A stretch of DNA of 64,000 nucleotides, taken from assembly GCF_900090045.1 (NCBI RefSeq), contig NC_041782.1:2199001-2263000 (forward strand). Direction: 5' to 3'. The number at the start of each line of letters is the position of its first letter. The first letter of the stretch is position 1. The notes beneath the pieces were generated by a model. The model was not told the origin of the DNA, searched no databases, and was given only the letters and a program-made list of their open reading frames with translations. Origin of the DNA: Plasmodium malariae. Its lineage: Eukaryota; Apicomplexa; Aconoidasida; Haemosporida; Plasmodiidae. The translations under genes and the position numbers were made by a program. Positions 13,760 through 26,722 of the stretch are shown in pieces.

Positions 13760-16700
13760 GGAGGAATATATATTATTCTGTAGTAAAGTTATTAATATAG
13801 AGCAATAACTGTATTATCTGTAGTTATATATTTTTAATAAACACAGCTATATATTCTATAATTTTATAAATATTTATTTGTTTACATTATCATTTTTATA
13901 TATAAGTGTAATAAATTATGTCCTTTTTATCATGAGTATTTAAATATTTTATGTATTTCGAATATTTTATTTTAAATAATTACCTAAGATTAATTAAATA
14001 TATTTGTCATAAAATATATATTTGTGTACTAAATTGGATTTTTATGAAAAATATAAGCTTCTGTTGTAAAATTAATATAAAATAGTGCAATTTTTATAAT
14101 TTTATACAACTGTTATTATTTACATTTGTAAAAAAAGATAGTGTATTGTATTATATATCTTGTTCTAGTCTAAAATTCTTATTTATTATTGTTTTTAAGA
14201 AAATTCAGTCTTATTATTTTAACAATGAATGTGTTCTATTTTGTATTTAATGAAGGAATATGAACATGTTTTATTTATTGATTTATATATAAATATATAT
14301 TTACTTAAAAATAATGTTAATTTTATTAAATAAAATATAATTAATGTGATGTGTTATAAAACATATTTAAAGAAAAAGTGCCTTAAATAAGGTTAAATTT
14401 TTTTAAATGTATAAAAGTGAAACTAAAAATGTATAATAAAATAATATCTATATTTATTATGAATTATATATAATAGTTTAATATATTAAGGATTCTAAAT
14501 TTTTGATATTAAATGATGAAGTAAAACCATTTGTTATTTTTATATTGCTCTTAAATGAGATGTTAATTCAATTTTTCAAAAATTAAATATAAATAATATA
14601 GAAATTTTATAAATAAAAAAACTATATATTTTTTAAATAGTTAAAAAGTTAAATCCATATATTATATTTTATCATATATTAATAGGAAATATACCTATTT
14701 ATTTTGAATATAATATATAATGCTAAAATAACCATTCGAGGTATATAATTATTTTGCAATAATGAAATTGAAGTACATAGTATTTATATAAATTTGAATA
14801 ATATTCTATATAAATGCAATATTTTCTAGATCTGTGTAGATTCTCTAAATAAATGTAATCCGATATTTAAAATAATTTAATATTATTTAGTGTATATTTC
14901 ATGAATAATTTAACTTAATAATATTACATTCGTTTACTATTAATTAGAGAAGACAAAATAAGAACATATATTTGTAATGTTTAGAACAACCCCTCAAATA
15001 TTAATATATTTTAAAGAAATGTCTTATAATTATCCATCATTCTGAAATATTTTATTAAATACTTACATTAAATACATTAGGCGTTAATGTTCATGAAGAA
15101 TTTGATTACTTTTTTTTCTTCTATTTGTATTTGCATTATTTAGTACCTGATAATTGAATATTTACGGAACAATATATATGTATATATATATATACTGAAG
15201 CATTTGAAATAACAGTTATTTAGTAGATATATATATACTTCACGGTTTACATATATTTTTTATCGAGATAAATATTGTTAATTTATTTTGGTTTGAGTAA
15301 TGCAAAGCTTAAAATTCATTTTTCAATAAGTTCTGCGCCATTATTTTCATACATCAATAATAATTACATAAGATATTCTGAATAATTTAATTCATAATGT
15401 ACAACACTGTTATAGAATGAACAAAAACATAAGCCTTATTTTATTAATAATTTATGTTATTTTTTTTTAGTAATTTCACTGTTTTGTTTATTTTAATGAA
15501 TATCTTATCGAGTTCTATTATTACCTTTTTGTAATGAAAGTTATCTACTTATTTTAATGTCTTCTGAATATCCGTATTACCTAATTTTAATTGTAGGAAT
15601 TATTTGAATGTTATTATTAGTTTAATTATTTTAAAAAAATTTTAATATATTATTAATTTTTATATGTTTAATTTCTTCTTTATAATAATATATATTCAAA
15701 ATATTAGCTTATTATTACTTATGCTGCTATGTTTTCTTTATAATGCTCCTAATTATGTTTATTTAATATCCTACTGAATACAAAATTTGAGAGAAGGTTA
15801 TATACATATATTTTTTAAATTAATACTATTATATGAGTAAGCATTTCATAAAATATTTATAGATGTCCATTATGAACTTAATACGCTTTGTGTAGTATTA
15901 AAAAAATATATATTTTATATTTAGAATATGTTCATATTTGAGAAATTATTAAAATTAAATCTTTTTTGTTGACTTTATGTTTTATGATAATATATAATGT
16001 ATCACTACAAATTATCCTAGTACAAAAAGATATAAATGATAAAAAATTAACTTTATTATCCTGATTAAAATGCTTAAAAATATTTCTTAAATTTCTAATG
16101 AACTATTAAAAATTACACAATATCTGATAAAATGGGGTGAAATATATGTTTTTTAATATAGCATTAGTAGAGTAAATTTTTGCTTACGATAATTTCTTAT
16201 TAAGGATATTGTATGTTTGTACTATATTAGTGATTCTTTTGGATATTCATTCAGCTGATCCAATAAATTAGAACATAATTTTATGAACTCATCTATATAT
16301 TTACTTCATAAAAATTTAATAATAAATGCTGTACTTCATAAATTTCAATATATAAATATATATACTAAAGAAGCCTATGGAAGCCTGTAATGTGAATATG
16401 AAAAATTAACAAAATGAAATATGAAGTAAATAGTTTCTTTTAATTATTTACCCTCATTTTATAAGTGTAATTTTTAAATGAAACACAATTTAATAGTTAA
16501 ATTATATTTATCTTTCACTCTTTAATATTTAACTATTTTTCTAATAAAAACGTATAATTGTTTAAACCACATTTAGGCTATATACTTTATACATTTTCCT
16601 CTTTTATATGTAAATATTGATGAACTTATTTTATTATAAATTTCAGTATATATAATATATAAAAGTGGAATAATAAGTTTTTAATCCTTATTACATCTAT

Positions 16701-19660
16701 TAAAAAATGGAATAATTATTCAACGTATTATGACAAAAAATATGGATACATTATAATAAATCATAAAAATTATGTATACTTTAATATTTCGTTAACTTGT
16801 AATTTACTTCTCATCAAAAATATCATTACTTTTAAAAAATATATTTATATATTATAAATTTTTTATATTTAATCATTTTATGAATATAATTGTTATTTTA
16901 TGTTCTATCTAATAATGTATTATAACATTTTTTATTTCCATTATATCATAATATACTATATAATTTATATAAATATAAACACTATACAAGAAAAATGAAG
17001 GATTTTTCTTTAATTAAGTGGAATTTGTGAGCTAAATAGTCGAATACCAATGTATTATATATGATCAGAAAATACAGAAAATTTCGTATAAATATTAAAT
17101 TTATGGATTTTTTGAACGTATTTCCGTATTATTATATATTATTCTTTTGAATATGAATGATGTAATAAATATACTATGTATACACAATTTTTTTAAAATT
17201 AGATGTAAAATAATATAGTACTTATTAAAAATTATATTACATTTTTATTATCAACTCTGGAGCTTAATAACTAAAATGCAGATCAAGATCCAGATTAAGG
17301 ATATTCTTTGAACTTAAATATTAATCAATAGCGAGAGCATAATTAATTGAGTATAATAAATATCTAGTAATAAAAAACAATGAATGAAGATTATAAGAAT
17401 AATTATATACCTAAAAATAATTTTGTGAAAACTATGTTTAGTAACAAATAACTTTTTAAGTTACTATGTGAGAAATACGATAATTTATGTAAACTAAAAC
17501 ATTTAACCTAACATAATATGAAAAAATGTTTTAAAAAATAATTTAAATATAATATATAACAAGCAAGTCATTTTAAACATTTTACTGATGTTATTTGATG
17601 TTCACTGTAGTACCATGAATTAATTTTCTACAATTCTACGAATTACAATAATTGGTTATGCAATCAACATAATTGTTAACATCTCTATTTAAAGAAATAA
17701 TATAAATTAATAATTAAAATATACAAAAAATAAAATATCGAATATTCTTTAAAGAAATTTGCAATATTTAATTTTTTTTAATCATATCTTAATTATTAAT
17801 TAATTTTTTTGTTCATTTAAGATTAATAAAAAATAAATTTATATATATATATGCTATGGAAGTATCCAACAAAAAAAATATATACAAAATTGTACTTTAA
17901 ATTTTTATGTTAGAACAAATATAATGCGGTATAAACCAATAAAACGTTTATCTAAATATTAAAATAAAATACTAAAATAACATGATTTTATGTTCTTACG
18001 AGTAATTTATAGTAAAAATAAATATCCTTTCTATATATATTTGAATTGATATAACTGTTAGTTCTTTTTAATGTGTAATGTATTTACTAAAAATATGATA
18101 ATTTTATATTATAATAACTATATTTTATACGTACGCAATTTTAAAATGATGCATAGCAAAGGCATATATCCAAAAATATAAGAAAAGAATTCTTTGATAA
18201 ATTCTTAATTTATTGATATAATATATTATATTTTAGTTCATTTGTCATTAAAAATAAAAACTGTAAAGTAAAAATTAAATAAAAAGTGCAAATTTTGAGA
18301 TTTAATATTATAATCTTTAAACATTATCTTAGTATACATAAAATATTAAATAAATATTGTAAAAATATTTTCCACATTTAATTTATTCTTACAGATTATA
18401 TTAATTCCTTTTCAGATATGTTTTCGAGTAATATTTACATTATGCTAGATAAATAATAATATTCTTATCCTTTTACATTAGAATATTAACATTTTTCAAT
18501 TTTCTTTAAAACATTTTTACATAAATTAATTAATCTGATTGTTGCATTTATATATAAATACTTTATTGTACAAGTGAATTTTCACCAAGATAATTGTAAT
18601 ATGTAGTAAAATTAAATATTGACTTTCTACTGTTAACATTAAATGAAGCATACTATTTGTAGTCGCATAATATAGGCCTCTTAAAAAATAGTGGAATTAT
18701 AATTAAAATAAATATATTACAAGAGATATTTTTTATCATATTAAAACCACTTATTTCTTACACTTTGTACTTTTTTGTAATATTCCTTTTTCATTGATTT
18801 ATTTTTTATTTTTGCAATCATGGCTAAGTATGGTAATGTATGCATGTATTATTGTATATCTTGCAGTGTGATAAAATACACAGTTTTAAAGGACTAATTG
18901 TAAATATATTTATTGAATAATTATTTTTTTAATATTTTAAAGTAACCTTAATTAGGAATATAAAAATATTTAAAATTGCAAAAGAGTTACAAAATAATAC
19001 ATCTCTAAGCGTTATAATTAAATTTTTACATTTAATATGCTATTTATTTTCAAATAAATATAGATTTTAATGATTAAATGAATAATATATATATATAATG
19101 AATTTTTACATTATTTTTCTTCTTTTTTTTACTATAATATTGTGTGAACGTTACAGCTATTTAAGTTCTAATTAAATATATTAATGCAGTAAAAAAAATA
19201 TAGTAATAATATTATCTAAAAAATAAATTAAGTGACATTTTTCACAAATAAATATATAAATAGATTTAAAATACTAATAAAAAAATAAATGAAAACTAAT
19301 TTTTAAATGAGCTGTCACAAATTATACATAAATATTTATATATTCATAGTTTTAATTATATCTTCTAGCACATAAATCGTGTAGTTGAAAGGAATATATA
19401 AAAATGCAAGAAGAGCAAAAAGTATATATATATTTTAATATTTCACAGAAATAATAAATCATGAATCCTTATATTAATATTATTTTTTGCGTAAAATAAA
19501 ATAACTTAGTTTATAATTTTTAAGTATTTAATTATTTAAATGATTCATATTATCCAAAATATTTTCAGGGATACGCTTTAAAGGAGTTACCTTGATATAA
19601 TATATATGTTGAAGTGAATAATGAAGTCATTGATTAGCAATATATTTGTTTTTGTAACTT
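13760..19660. other. AT-rich region, largely empty
   Basis: Almost 6 kb with no convincing gene. The one possible scrap is at 17380-17545 and is listed separately. Short AT microsatellites occur, for example near 15173-15194. Confidence 0.5.
17380..17545 (+). pseudogene. Possible short coding scrap, perhaps PIR N-terminal part
   Basis: One frame starts MNEDYKNNYIPKNNF and, after one in-frame stop, continues LFKLLCEKYDNLCKLKHL and then MKKCF. The spacing of cysteine and lysine residues recalls PIR proteins, but there is no diagnostic motif and the stretch is short. It may equally be chance. Confidence 0.22.
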
Positions 19661-19664
19661 AAAA

Positions 19665-21032
19665 ATATAGGAGATTACAATGGAGGCACTTCTGGACTTT
19701 GTAAAAAAGTTGCAAGAACTTTTAAATATTTGTATGAAAAGTGTGGATCAAAAATTTATTGTAACCTTTGTTTACAATATATATACTGGTTATATGAAAA
19801 AAAACAACATGTATTCAAAAATGACTAAGTTATAATGTTAAATCTGATGTTAATGAATTCCTTAATTTACTATATTCTTTACCTGAACTTATCCTATATA
19901 TTATTGTAAATGTAAATTTGATAATAAAAACATAAGCGAAAAGAATTATAAGAATGAAGATAAATATTTGTATCTATATTTTGAAGATTATGCGAGTATT
20001 AAAAGTAAAGATATTTGTAATAAGTTTATGATTAATAAATACCCAGAATACCAGAATGCTATCACTATTTTATATAACAAGTAAAAGAATGAGTATTGTT
20101 TGTTAGGCGTAACATTTTGTCGACATTTTTTTTTGAATTGTAGTGCTGAGTTTGATTTTAGTAATCTTTTGTCTAAATTGAAATTTAAAACTAATGGAAA
20201 CTTTTACGGAATAAAAAGTATTACAACTAAAACTATTGACAAAGAGTAGGATTTTACATAGTTAGATCTAGAATACTTGGAGCTATTTTATTTTACTACG
20301 TTCCATCTTAAGATATGGGGCAAAGGTTCATTATGAATCTTAATCAAAGAAGATGGCTATACCCACAGTAGTATGATTGCAGCTGGAATCAGCACATGTC
20401 AAGAGGCACATGGGTGTTTTTTTTCAGGAGATCTGACAACAGCGTTGAATACACATTTAGAGGAAGTTTAATCTGAGGCAATTACTAACCTCGTGGATTC
20501 TAGTAATCTAGAAAAAAAAATAAAATGTCTCATGAAAATAAATGATGAACATAGGTAGAAATTTAACCTTGTGAGAAATCTATGTTGTCTAAATATCAAA
20601 CCATAAGATGATAGCTCGCGACTTTTCCAAAATACGGAAGATTCGGTTAAAGTTAATTTTACTAAAAAAAAAAAAGTTTTCATGGGCTACCTATTAACTA
20701 ATGGGAAGTTTATTGACTATTGAAGGATTAAAAAAGTTATTTTTGGGACAAATGAAGAGAATATTAGAGAAGTTATATCATAAAGTTCAAGAAATTCAGG
20801 AAAATTACAAGTTTTATAAACCAAGGAAAAAAGGGTTTACAGTGATCAAAATACAATTACAAATAAATTACTTATAACACATGAAGATTTTTCTAATATT
20901 GTAAAAACACAATGGAATATGTTAAAAAATAACTTTGTCCTTGTTTCCAATGTAGTTGGCTTAGTAATTCGAATAATATTGGTATTTTTTCTTCACTTTA
21001 ATGTAAATAACAAATTGCATCTTATAATATGA
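19665..21032 (+). pseudogene. PIR-like pseudogene with long unassigned C-terminal half
   Basis: The start reads GDYNGGTSGLCKKVARTF, followed by KYLYEKCGSKIYCNLCLQYI and YWLYEKK, a pattern typical of PIR proteins (cysteine pairs before a YWLY motif). After a frameshift before 19902, one frame continues to 21032. It reads YCKCKFDNKNISEKNYKNE, YLYLYFEDYASIKSKDIC, NCSAEFDFSNLLSKLKF and then a long charged region (EDGYTHSSMIAAGISTCQ, GDLTTALNTHLEE, VFMGYLLTNGKFIDY). It ends in a membrane segment (FVLVSNVVGLVIRIILVFF). Stops inside this frame include 20334, 20469, 20556, 20604, 20721, 20781 and 20817. The N-terminal part is confidently PIR-like; the region after about 20310 is not one I recognise. 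PIR proteins are variant, exported, infected-cell surface-associated proteins. Confidence 0.75.
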
Positions 21033-21420
21033 ATACTCCGTAAGTTACTTTTAATAATGCATTTTTCTTAAGATGGACAATTTGTAAAATAACCATATTA
21101 TATACGTTTTATATCATTCATTTATATACTAGTTTACACTGTTTCAATAGCGTATACTTGAAATTAAGGAAAGAAAATTAAAATATATAAGTTATTTCCC
21201 AGATTTAAGCACACAAGGACTTTCAGAGAGAGCCCAAAACTCAGCAATTTTAGTACGAACAAAAGAAGTTTTAACTTATCGCGTCAAATAGAATGCGTTT
21301 CATTTCTCTATAATTACGCAGAACTTTATGAGAATTAGATCATAAATACTCAGAAAACAAATTTTGGTTAAATAAACTTTTCTATTCAATAGAAATGATA
21401 AAAAGGAAATAAAAATAAGT
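21033..21420 (+). pseudogene. Possible cytoplasmic-tail remnant of the preceding PIR-like relic
   Basis: Just after the relic's last stop, about 47 codons are open from 21154 (RILEIKERKLKYISYFPDL, then SERAQNSAILVRTKEVL). Another frame of the same stretch reads LRKRKLKYIKLF, resembling the basic start of a PIR or STP1 cytoplasmic tail. Base composition is less AT-rich than its surroundings. An alternative is unrelated relic DNA. Confidence 0.35.
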
Positions 21421-22249
21421 ATAATTAAAGAATATACTCTTTCCTTTTTAACTTTTTGTATTTATTTGAAAATATATATATTTATTTTTTTGTAATTCTT
21501 AAATAATATATTTATTTTAATTTTTTGTGTAATAACTTTTCTATTAAAAAATATTTTTTATTTTTAAATAACAATAATTAGAATATAGAATTATACTATA
21601 TATTATATGTAAAAAAGTAAACCTTATTTTGATGTATAATAATATTTTAAGTTTTTAATAAATTAAGAGTTGTGAAAGCATATTTGAAAAAAATTTTATT
21701 TATTTGAATTGTACTTAAGACGTAGTGTAATGATTTCATTTTTTTTTTTTTTTTATTAAAGTTTCATATATAAGAGATATATTATATTTATATTTGATAT
21801 AAAGTTAAGTACGTATTTTTGAATTTATTCAAATTATTTTGAATAAGTAAATTAGCACATTTTAGGACAATATACTCCTAAAAATATAATTCTATGGATA
21901 ACGAAACAACAATTTATGGATTAACGCACGTTACAGAATAACATAAATAATATTTTACAACAAAGGTTTATATTATCATCCATGATAAAGAGTTTTGGAT
22001 TTCCTATAAAATTTATGCAGCCTTATTTTACCATAGTTTTTGGATAATATAACATTTCCTTTTGAAAATGGTTTTTATATATATAAGAAAAAGTTTATGT
22101 GGAGTCTTATTATATAGTTTTTACATCATTCTATTATTCTGATAACTTGATTGATTCTAAAACTATTTGAACATAAGCAGTAAAAGAAAAACTTGTATAT
22201 AAAACAAATACGAAAATAAATCATGAAAATCCTATTTAAATTTATTATA
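21421..22249. other. AT-rich spacer
   Basis: No gene recognised. Poly-T and AT runs dominate. Confidence 0.5.
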
Positions 22250-22545
22250 ATGATAAAAAAATATTCTTTTTATGGGGTATTCGAAGATCTCTCTACAATT
22301 CAGGAAAAACTGGTAATAAGGAGACAATAAACATGAACAACATTCGCACATAAATTTAAGGGATGATATATTACCATCTTACATAAATTCAGCAGATGAT
22401 GAAAAGAAAAGGGATGAAGTATAAGATGATTTAAGGATATTGTCATGAGGATGTAATATATTACAATTCATTACAAAGGAAGAAAATTTAGATTAAAAAT
22501 TCTGCAATAACTTAGGAAGGAACATAACTTTCCTAATATAAAAAA
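22250..22545 (+). pseudogene. Unidentified coding relic
   Basis: One frame reads LWGIRRSLYNSGKTGNKE. A second frame, from 22341, reads HINLRDDILPSYINSADDEK, then DDLRILS, GCNILQFITKEENLD and KFCNNLGRNITF, interrupted by three stops. The charged, less AT-biased content is unlike flanking DNA and suggests a former exon. I do not recognise the family. Confidence 0.4.
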
Positions 22546-25237
22546 AAAAGAAATCGCAAAATAGCAAATAGTGAACTTAAAATTATGTCTTAACATCCAC
22601 AACTATATGAAACATATAAAATATTAAGATAGATATTAACTCGTTTTTTACTTCGGAAAATATTAATTTTATGTAAAATTACAATATTTTTTCTATTATC
22701 ATCATAGATTCTTTAATGCTAGAAATATATATATTTTTTTTTCTATTATAGTGCAGAAGTATATTTCATTCTAAAATATTAATATATCATGCAACTATTT
22801 GTAATTTATATATTAATAACCTTAAACATTTATAAATGTAATACAAATGTTTATATATTTTTTATATAGTTAATATATATTTTAGTTAAATAAATAATAG
22901 AAAAATTCCTATATATATTATTCTTAAAAAAAAATGTAAAATTTACATTTTCATCTATAGAAACAAATACAAGTAAATAGAAGTAATTTTTCATGAAAAG
23001 GAAATATCTATTTATACGAGAAACAAAAAGCATAATTCTTATTATAAAATACAATATAAAATATCAATGTTTACTGTATATAATGCAACTGCACGAAGTT
23101 CAAAACATATCCATATATAAAAAAATTATAGTTTATAATTAATGTACAATTGAAATAAACGTTTAATGTAATAGGCCGTTATAAAAATATCAAATATAAA
23201 TAAGGTGAACATATAATATTTTAAAACTTTTTTTTTTTTTTGAGATACATATATCATATAAATACATGTTTACTTATATAAAACAAAAAAATATTTTATA
23301 GCATATTGATCCAATAGGTCTATTAGGAACATAAATAATATTGTAGTATTGGATAAGATACAAGTTTATAACATTATAAACAGAACATGCATGAATCGGT
23401 AAGTTTATATGCGATTAAATATTAATTAAAACAAATAGTTTCGTATTCACATATTATTATTCGGTTTGTTAGAATATCAATGCAAATATGTAATAATATA
23501 TATTAAAAATAATAAAGAATTACGAACTGCACTGAAAAAATAAAAAAATGAATATAACTTTTTGCAGTCAAAATGATATTTATTAGATTCTACAAAGAAA
23601 TACTGTAGAACAAAGAAGAATTACTCTAAATGATTATATATTTAAAATATCATTAATTAAATCTATTATATAATAATATATATAATTTATTTAGAAGAAA
23701 GAATTGCAAAGAGTATTCTTGGATCTACCGTTTAAAGAAAAAAATGGAATGTTATAGACGCGAATATACATAATTTAATTAGCACAAAGATACTTAAGGT
23801 AGAGAAAATTAAATATATTATAAAGAATATAATTAATTTTAATATAATAATTTATTAATACAAAAACATAAATAATAAAGGAAAATATATATAAACATAT
23901 ATATAATTAATAAAAAATAAAATATTTTAAAATATTATATATTTACCAAACTAGTGAATTCGTATTTATGTTAATTATTACCAAGATTCTATTATATATT
24001 GCTCTAAATTTTTATAATTTATTTTATAATTTACATATGTATTAACATAACATTTTTAAATGAGTAAAGATATATTTTATATCGAAAATTATGTGTGAAT
24101 TATTAAATGAAGCTATAAAATAATGGAGATGAATTAAAGGATATTGAATAAGAATCTTTCAAAATATAACGAAAAGTGTATATGTAATTTAAACTTAAGT
24201 ACAATAATGCTAATTTTTATAAATTACTTTTTTTTTTTTGTTAATGCAGGAATAATATTTTAAATTTATGTATTTTTATTTTTTTTATAATTTTTTAATT
24301 ATTACTTGGAAGAATGATATGTTTTTATTATAATAATTGTATAAATATATATTTTAAATGATTAAAACAATATTTGGGAATAACATATTTTTATAATGTT
24401 CATTCTAACGGTTACATAAACAATATTATATATAAAGAACAGAAATACTTAGTTATAATATATTTCTACTGTTAAAAGTATTTTTAAAAAAATATTTTAT
24501 ATTTATACAATCATGTTTAATAATTGTGCTTAATATTTAAAATATGTCCTTATGTACATGTAAAAGAATGTATAAAAAATAACATATTTCTTCTGAGGAT
24601 AAATAAATAAAAATCAGTAAATTATATATTTTAGTAAATTTAAAGTTATTCATTCTTATTCATTATGTGCATATTATACATTATATATATTATTATTCGT
24701 TGTAAAATTTATTTTAAATACATTTATATTTAATCTATTTTTATCTAAGGTTCTTATAGGAACTTTACTTTTGATAATTTTTTTTTTTGAATTTACATAG
24801 ATTTCATTTAATTATATATATTTTTTTAATAAAATAAAAATATATTAAGTGAATTTTAAAACTCTTCATTTAGAAAATATAATGTAAATAAAAGTTTAAT
24901 AAAAAATTTAAAATTTTAATTATCATGGGTACAAAAAATAAAAAATGAGTTTTTATATATAGTTAAATTATATACTTTGCTAAGGTTATTGAGTATTATC
25001 TTATTTATTTTATCTTTTAAATAGATGATAATATAGATTTCAAGTTTTATAATTAACATAACAGGAAGTTATATACAGTTATTTCCTTTTTAAATTATTA
25101 TTACTACTATTATGTTATGGTAATTAATAATTAATATTATTTAACAATAATTTACATTTTTTCAAAATATAATATTTATAGTATTAAAATTATTGATATA
25201 AAATCAGCATTTATATAAGTATTCTCAATATTTAAAA
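22546..25237. other. AT-rich region, largely empty
   Basis: No intact gene. One small possible relic at 23694-23852 is listed separately. Otherwise only A/T runs and AT-rich filler were seen. Confidence 0.5.
23694..23852 (+). pseudogene. Possible small coding relic
   Basis: After a TTTAG that could be an acceptor, one frame reads EERIAKSILGSTV, a stop, then KKWNVIDANIHNLISTKIL and KVEKIKYIIKNIIN to a stop. The mixed composition is more protein-like than surrounding frames, but no family is recognised and chance is possible. Confidence 0.25.
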
Positions 25238-25410
25238 CAGAGTATTCTCTATAATTTACATTGTGAATAAATTGATACTTTTTAAAATATTATGGAATAA
25301 TATATATTTTTTTAATTTTTTTTTGAAAGGAGTAATGGAAAAATAATTTAATTATTAATATCTATTAAATCGTTAAATTATATTTTATGAATATTTAAGA
25401 ATGAATGCGA
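25238..25410 (+). promoter_or_regulatory. 5' regulatory block of the second exported-protein gene
   Basis: It contains GAGTATTCTCTATAATTTAC near -425, TTTTGAAAGGAGTAATGG at 25321 (-344) and ATTTTATGAATATTTAAGAA at 25382 (-283 from the ATG at 25665). All three match elements at the same offsets upstream of the fam-l pseudogenes starting at 12897 and 62658. Promoter function is inferred. Confidence 0.5.
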
Positions 25411-25664
25411 ATTACGTTATTTTAACGAATTATGTTTTTTAAGGTGGTATTAAAAAATATTTTATAAATTTTTAAAGTTATTTTTTTTCGTGTATGTTAT
25501 ACAGTGTATTTTAGTTACAAATATTTTAAATAATATTCATATAAAAATAAAAGATAATAATATAAATATGAAAAAAAATATTAATTATTTTATAATTAGA
25601 CGAATATTATATTATTGCTACTCTTTTCATTACTGAGTATATTTAAATTTTTAAAATTTATGCC

Positions 25665-26530
25665 ATGGAAGAAAAAAATAAGTTACCATTTTATATTAAA
25701 ATATGTACTTTGCTCCTTTTAACTTGGATATGTAATTTTTACAATGAATTGGTACTATAATATTATTTTTATGTATATATGAACTGTTTATATTTTTTGT
25801 GGTACATTTTTATTAATACTTATAGTTAGAATAAAATTGTTTATACTTTTAAATCATGGATATTTTTTTTTAGAGTATCTATTACAAATGCTTGGATAAG
25901 AACAATGATAATATAATATTGTTTACAAGAATTTATCGATTACTAGCAAAGCATAAACAGGAAAAATGTTCAAATATTGCATGGATGATGGAAGAGAAAC
26001 AAAATAATGGAGGATACGAAAAAAAATTTAAATATAATAATGAAAACGTATTGAAAGGAAAAAATAAAATGCGAAATGAATGTTCATTAGATAATGCACA
26101 AAGCTATGGGCAATCTAGGAGAAGTAAATCTTCTGCACGCAATAGGGAAAATTCATATTTTAACAAAAGATTGTTGGACAAAATATATTATAAAAATAAG
26201 GTTAGGGATGCTACGATTGCTGATTTTAAGTTTTTATATAGAGACATATCAAAAAAATTATATATGATCTGGGCTTTATTTAGCTTCATTGTATTATATG
26301 CAACGTCACTGTTACTTATAAAGTATTTAGTCTCAGAGAAAATATTGCAGATAGACATTAAATTTCCATATTCTTTGGATTTAATATGTTTATTGATATA
26401 TGGTATTATAGCTGTAGGAGCAATGATTTATCTTGGTAGAAAAGTGTTAAGAAATGTAAAGTTCACATATAACAAAGATGATATAAACAATACGGCATAT
26501 CCTTCTTCACGTAAATTAATTTTTTTGTAA
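25665..26530 (+). CDS. Two-exon exported membrane protein, fam-l/fam-m type
   Basis: Exon 1 is 25665-25751, the intron 25752-25873 (GTACTATA...TTTTTTAG, 122 nt, phase 0) and exon 2 25874-26530; the protein is about 247 aa. Exon 1 encodes a hydrophobic segment with LLLLTWICNF. RIYRLLAKHK places a PEXEL-like RxL site at about 51, with K at the fifth position. A long basic, Asn- and Ser-rich linker leads to LLDKIYYKNKVRDATIADFK (about 129-148), the best copy of the subgroup motif. Two membrane segments follow at about 159-182 and 197-216. The C-terminal tail has NNTAYPSSRKLIF, shared with the copy ending at 44165. No defect is seen. Export to the host cell is inferred from the family; biochemical function is unknown. 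Confidence 0.87.
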
Positions 26531-26638
26531 CAGTTGATATTTATAATTCTCTAAGTGATGTTCACAAATAGCGACTAACCTATAATTGCTTTAATTTTAT
26601 AAAAACATTTGTATGTGCCTGACACTTTTCATGTGCAA

Positions 26639-26722
26639 CGGTAAAAATATACACTTTTAATATTTTTGTTAATTTGACTACTTTAATATTTTTCGTTATG
26701 TTATTAAAGTGTTTTTACAGAT
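26639..26722 (+). other. Conserved 3' flank block (weaker copy)
   Basis: Beginning 109 bp after the stop, GGTAAAAATATACACTTTTA is followed by TTAATTTGACTACTTTAATA and a later TTAAAGTGTTTTTAC. This is the same element order as in the blocks after the genes ending at 5201, 44165 and 56095, but more diverged. Confidence 0.4.

Noticed and set aside
20468..20683. Minus-strand 71-codon open frame
   Set aside because: It is the antisense of the PIR-like relic on the + strand, which carries the protein-like signal.
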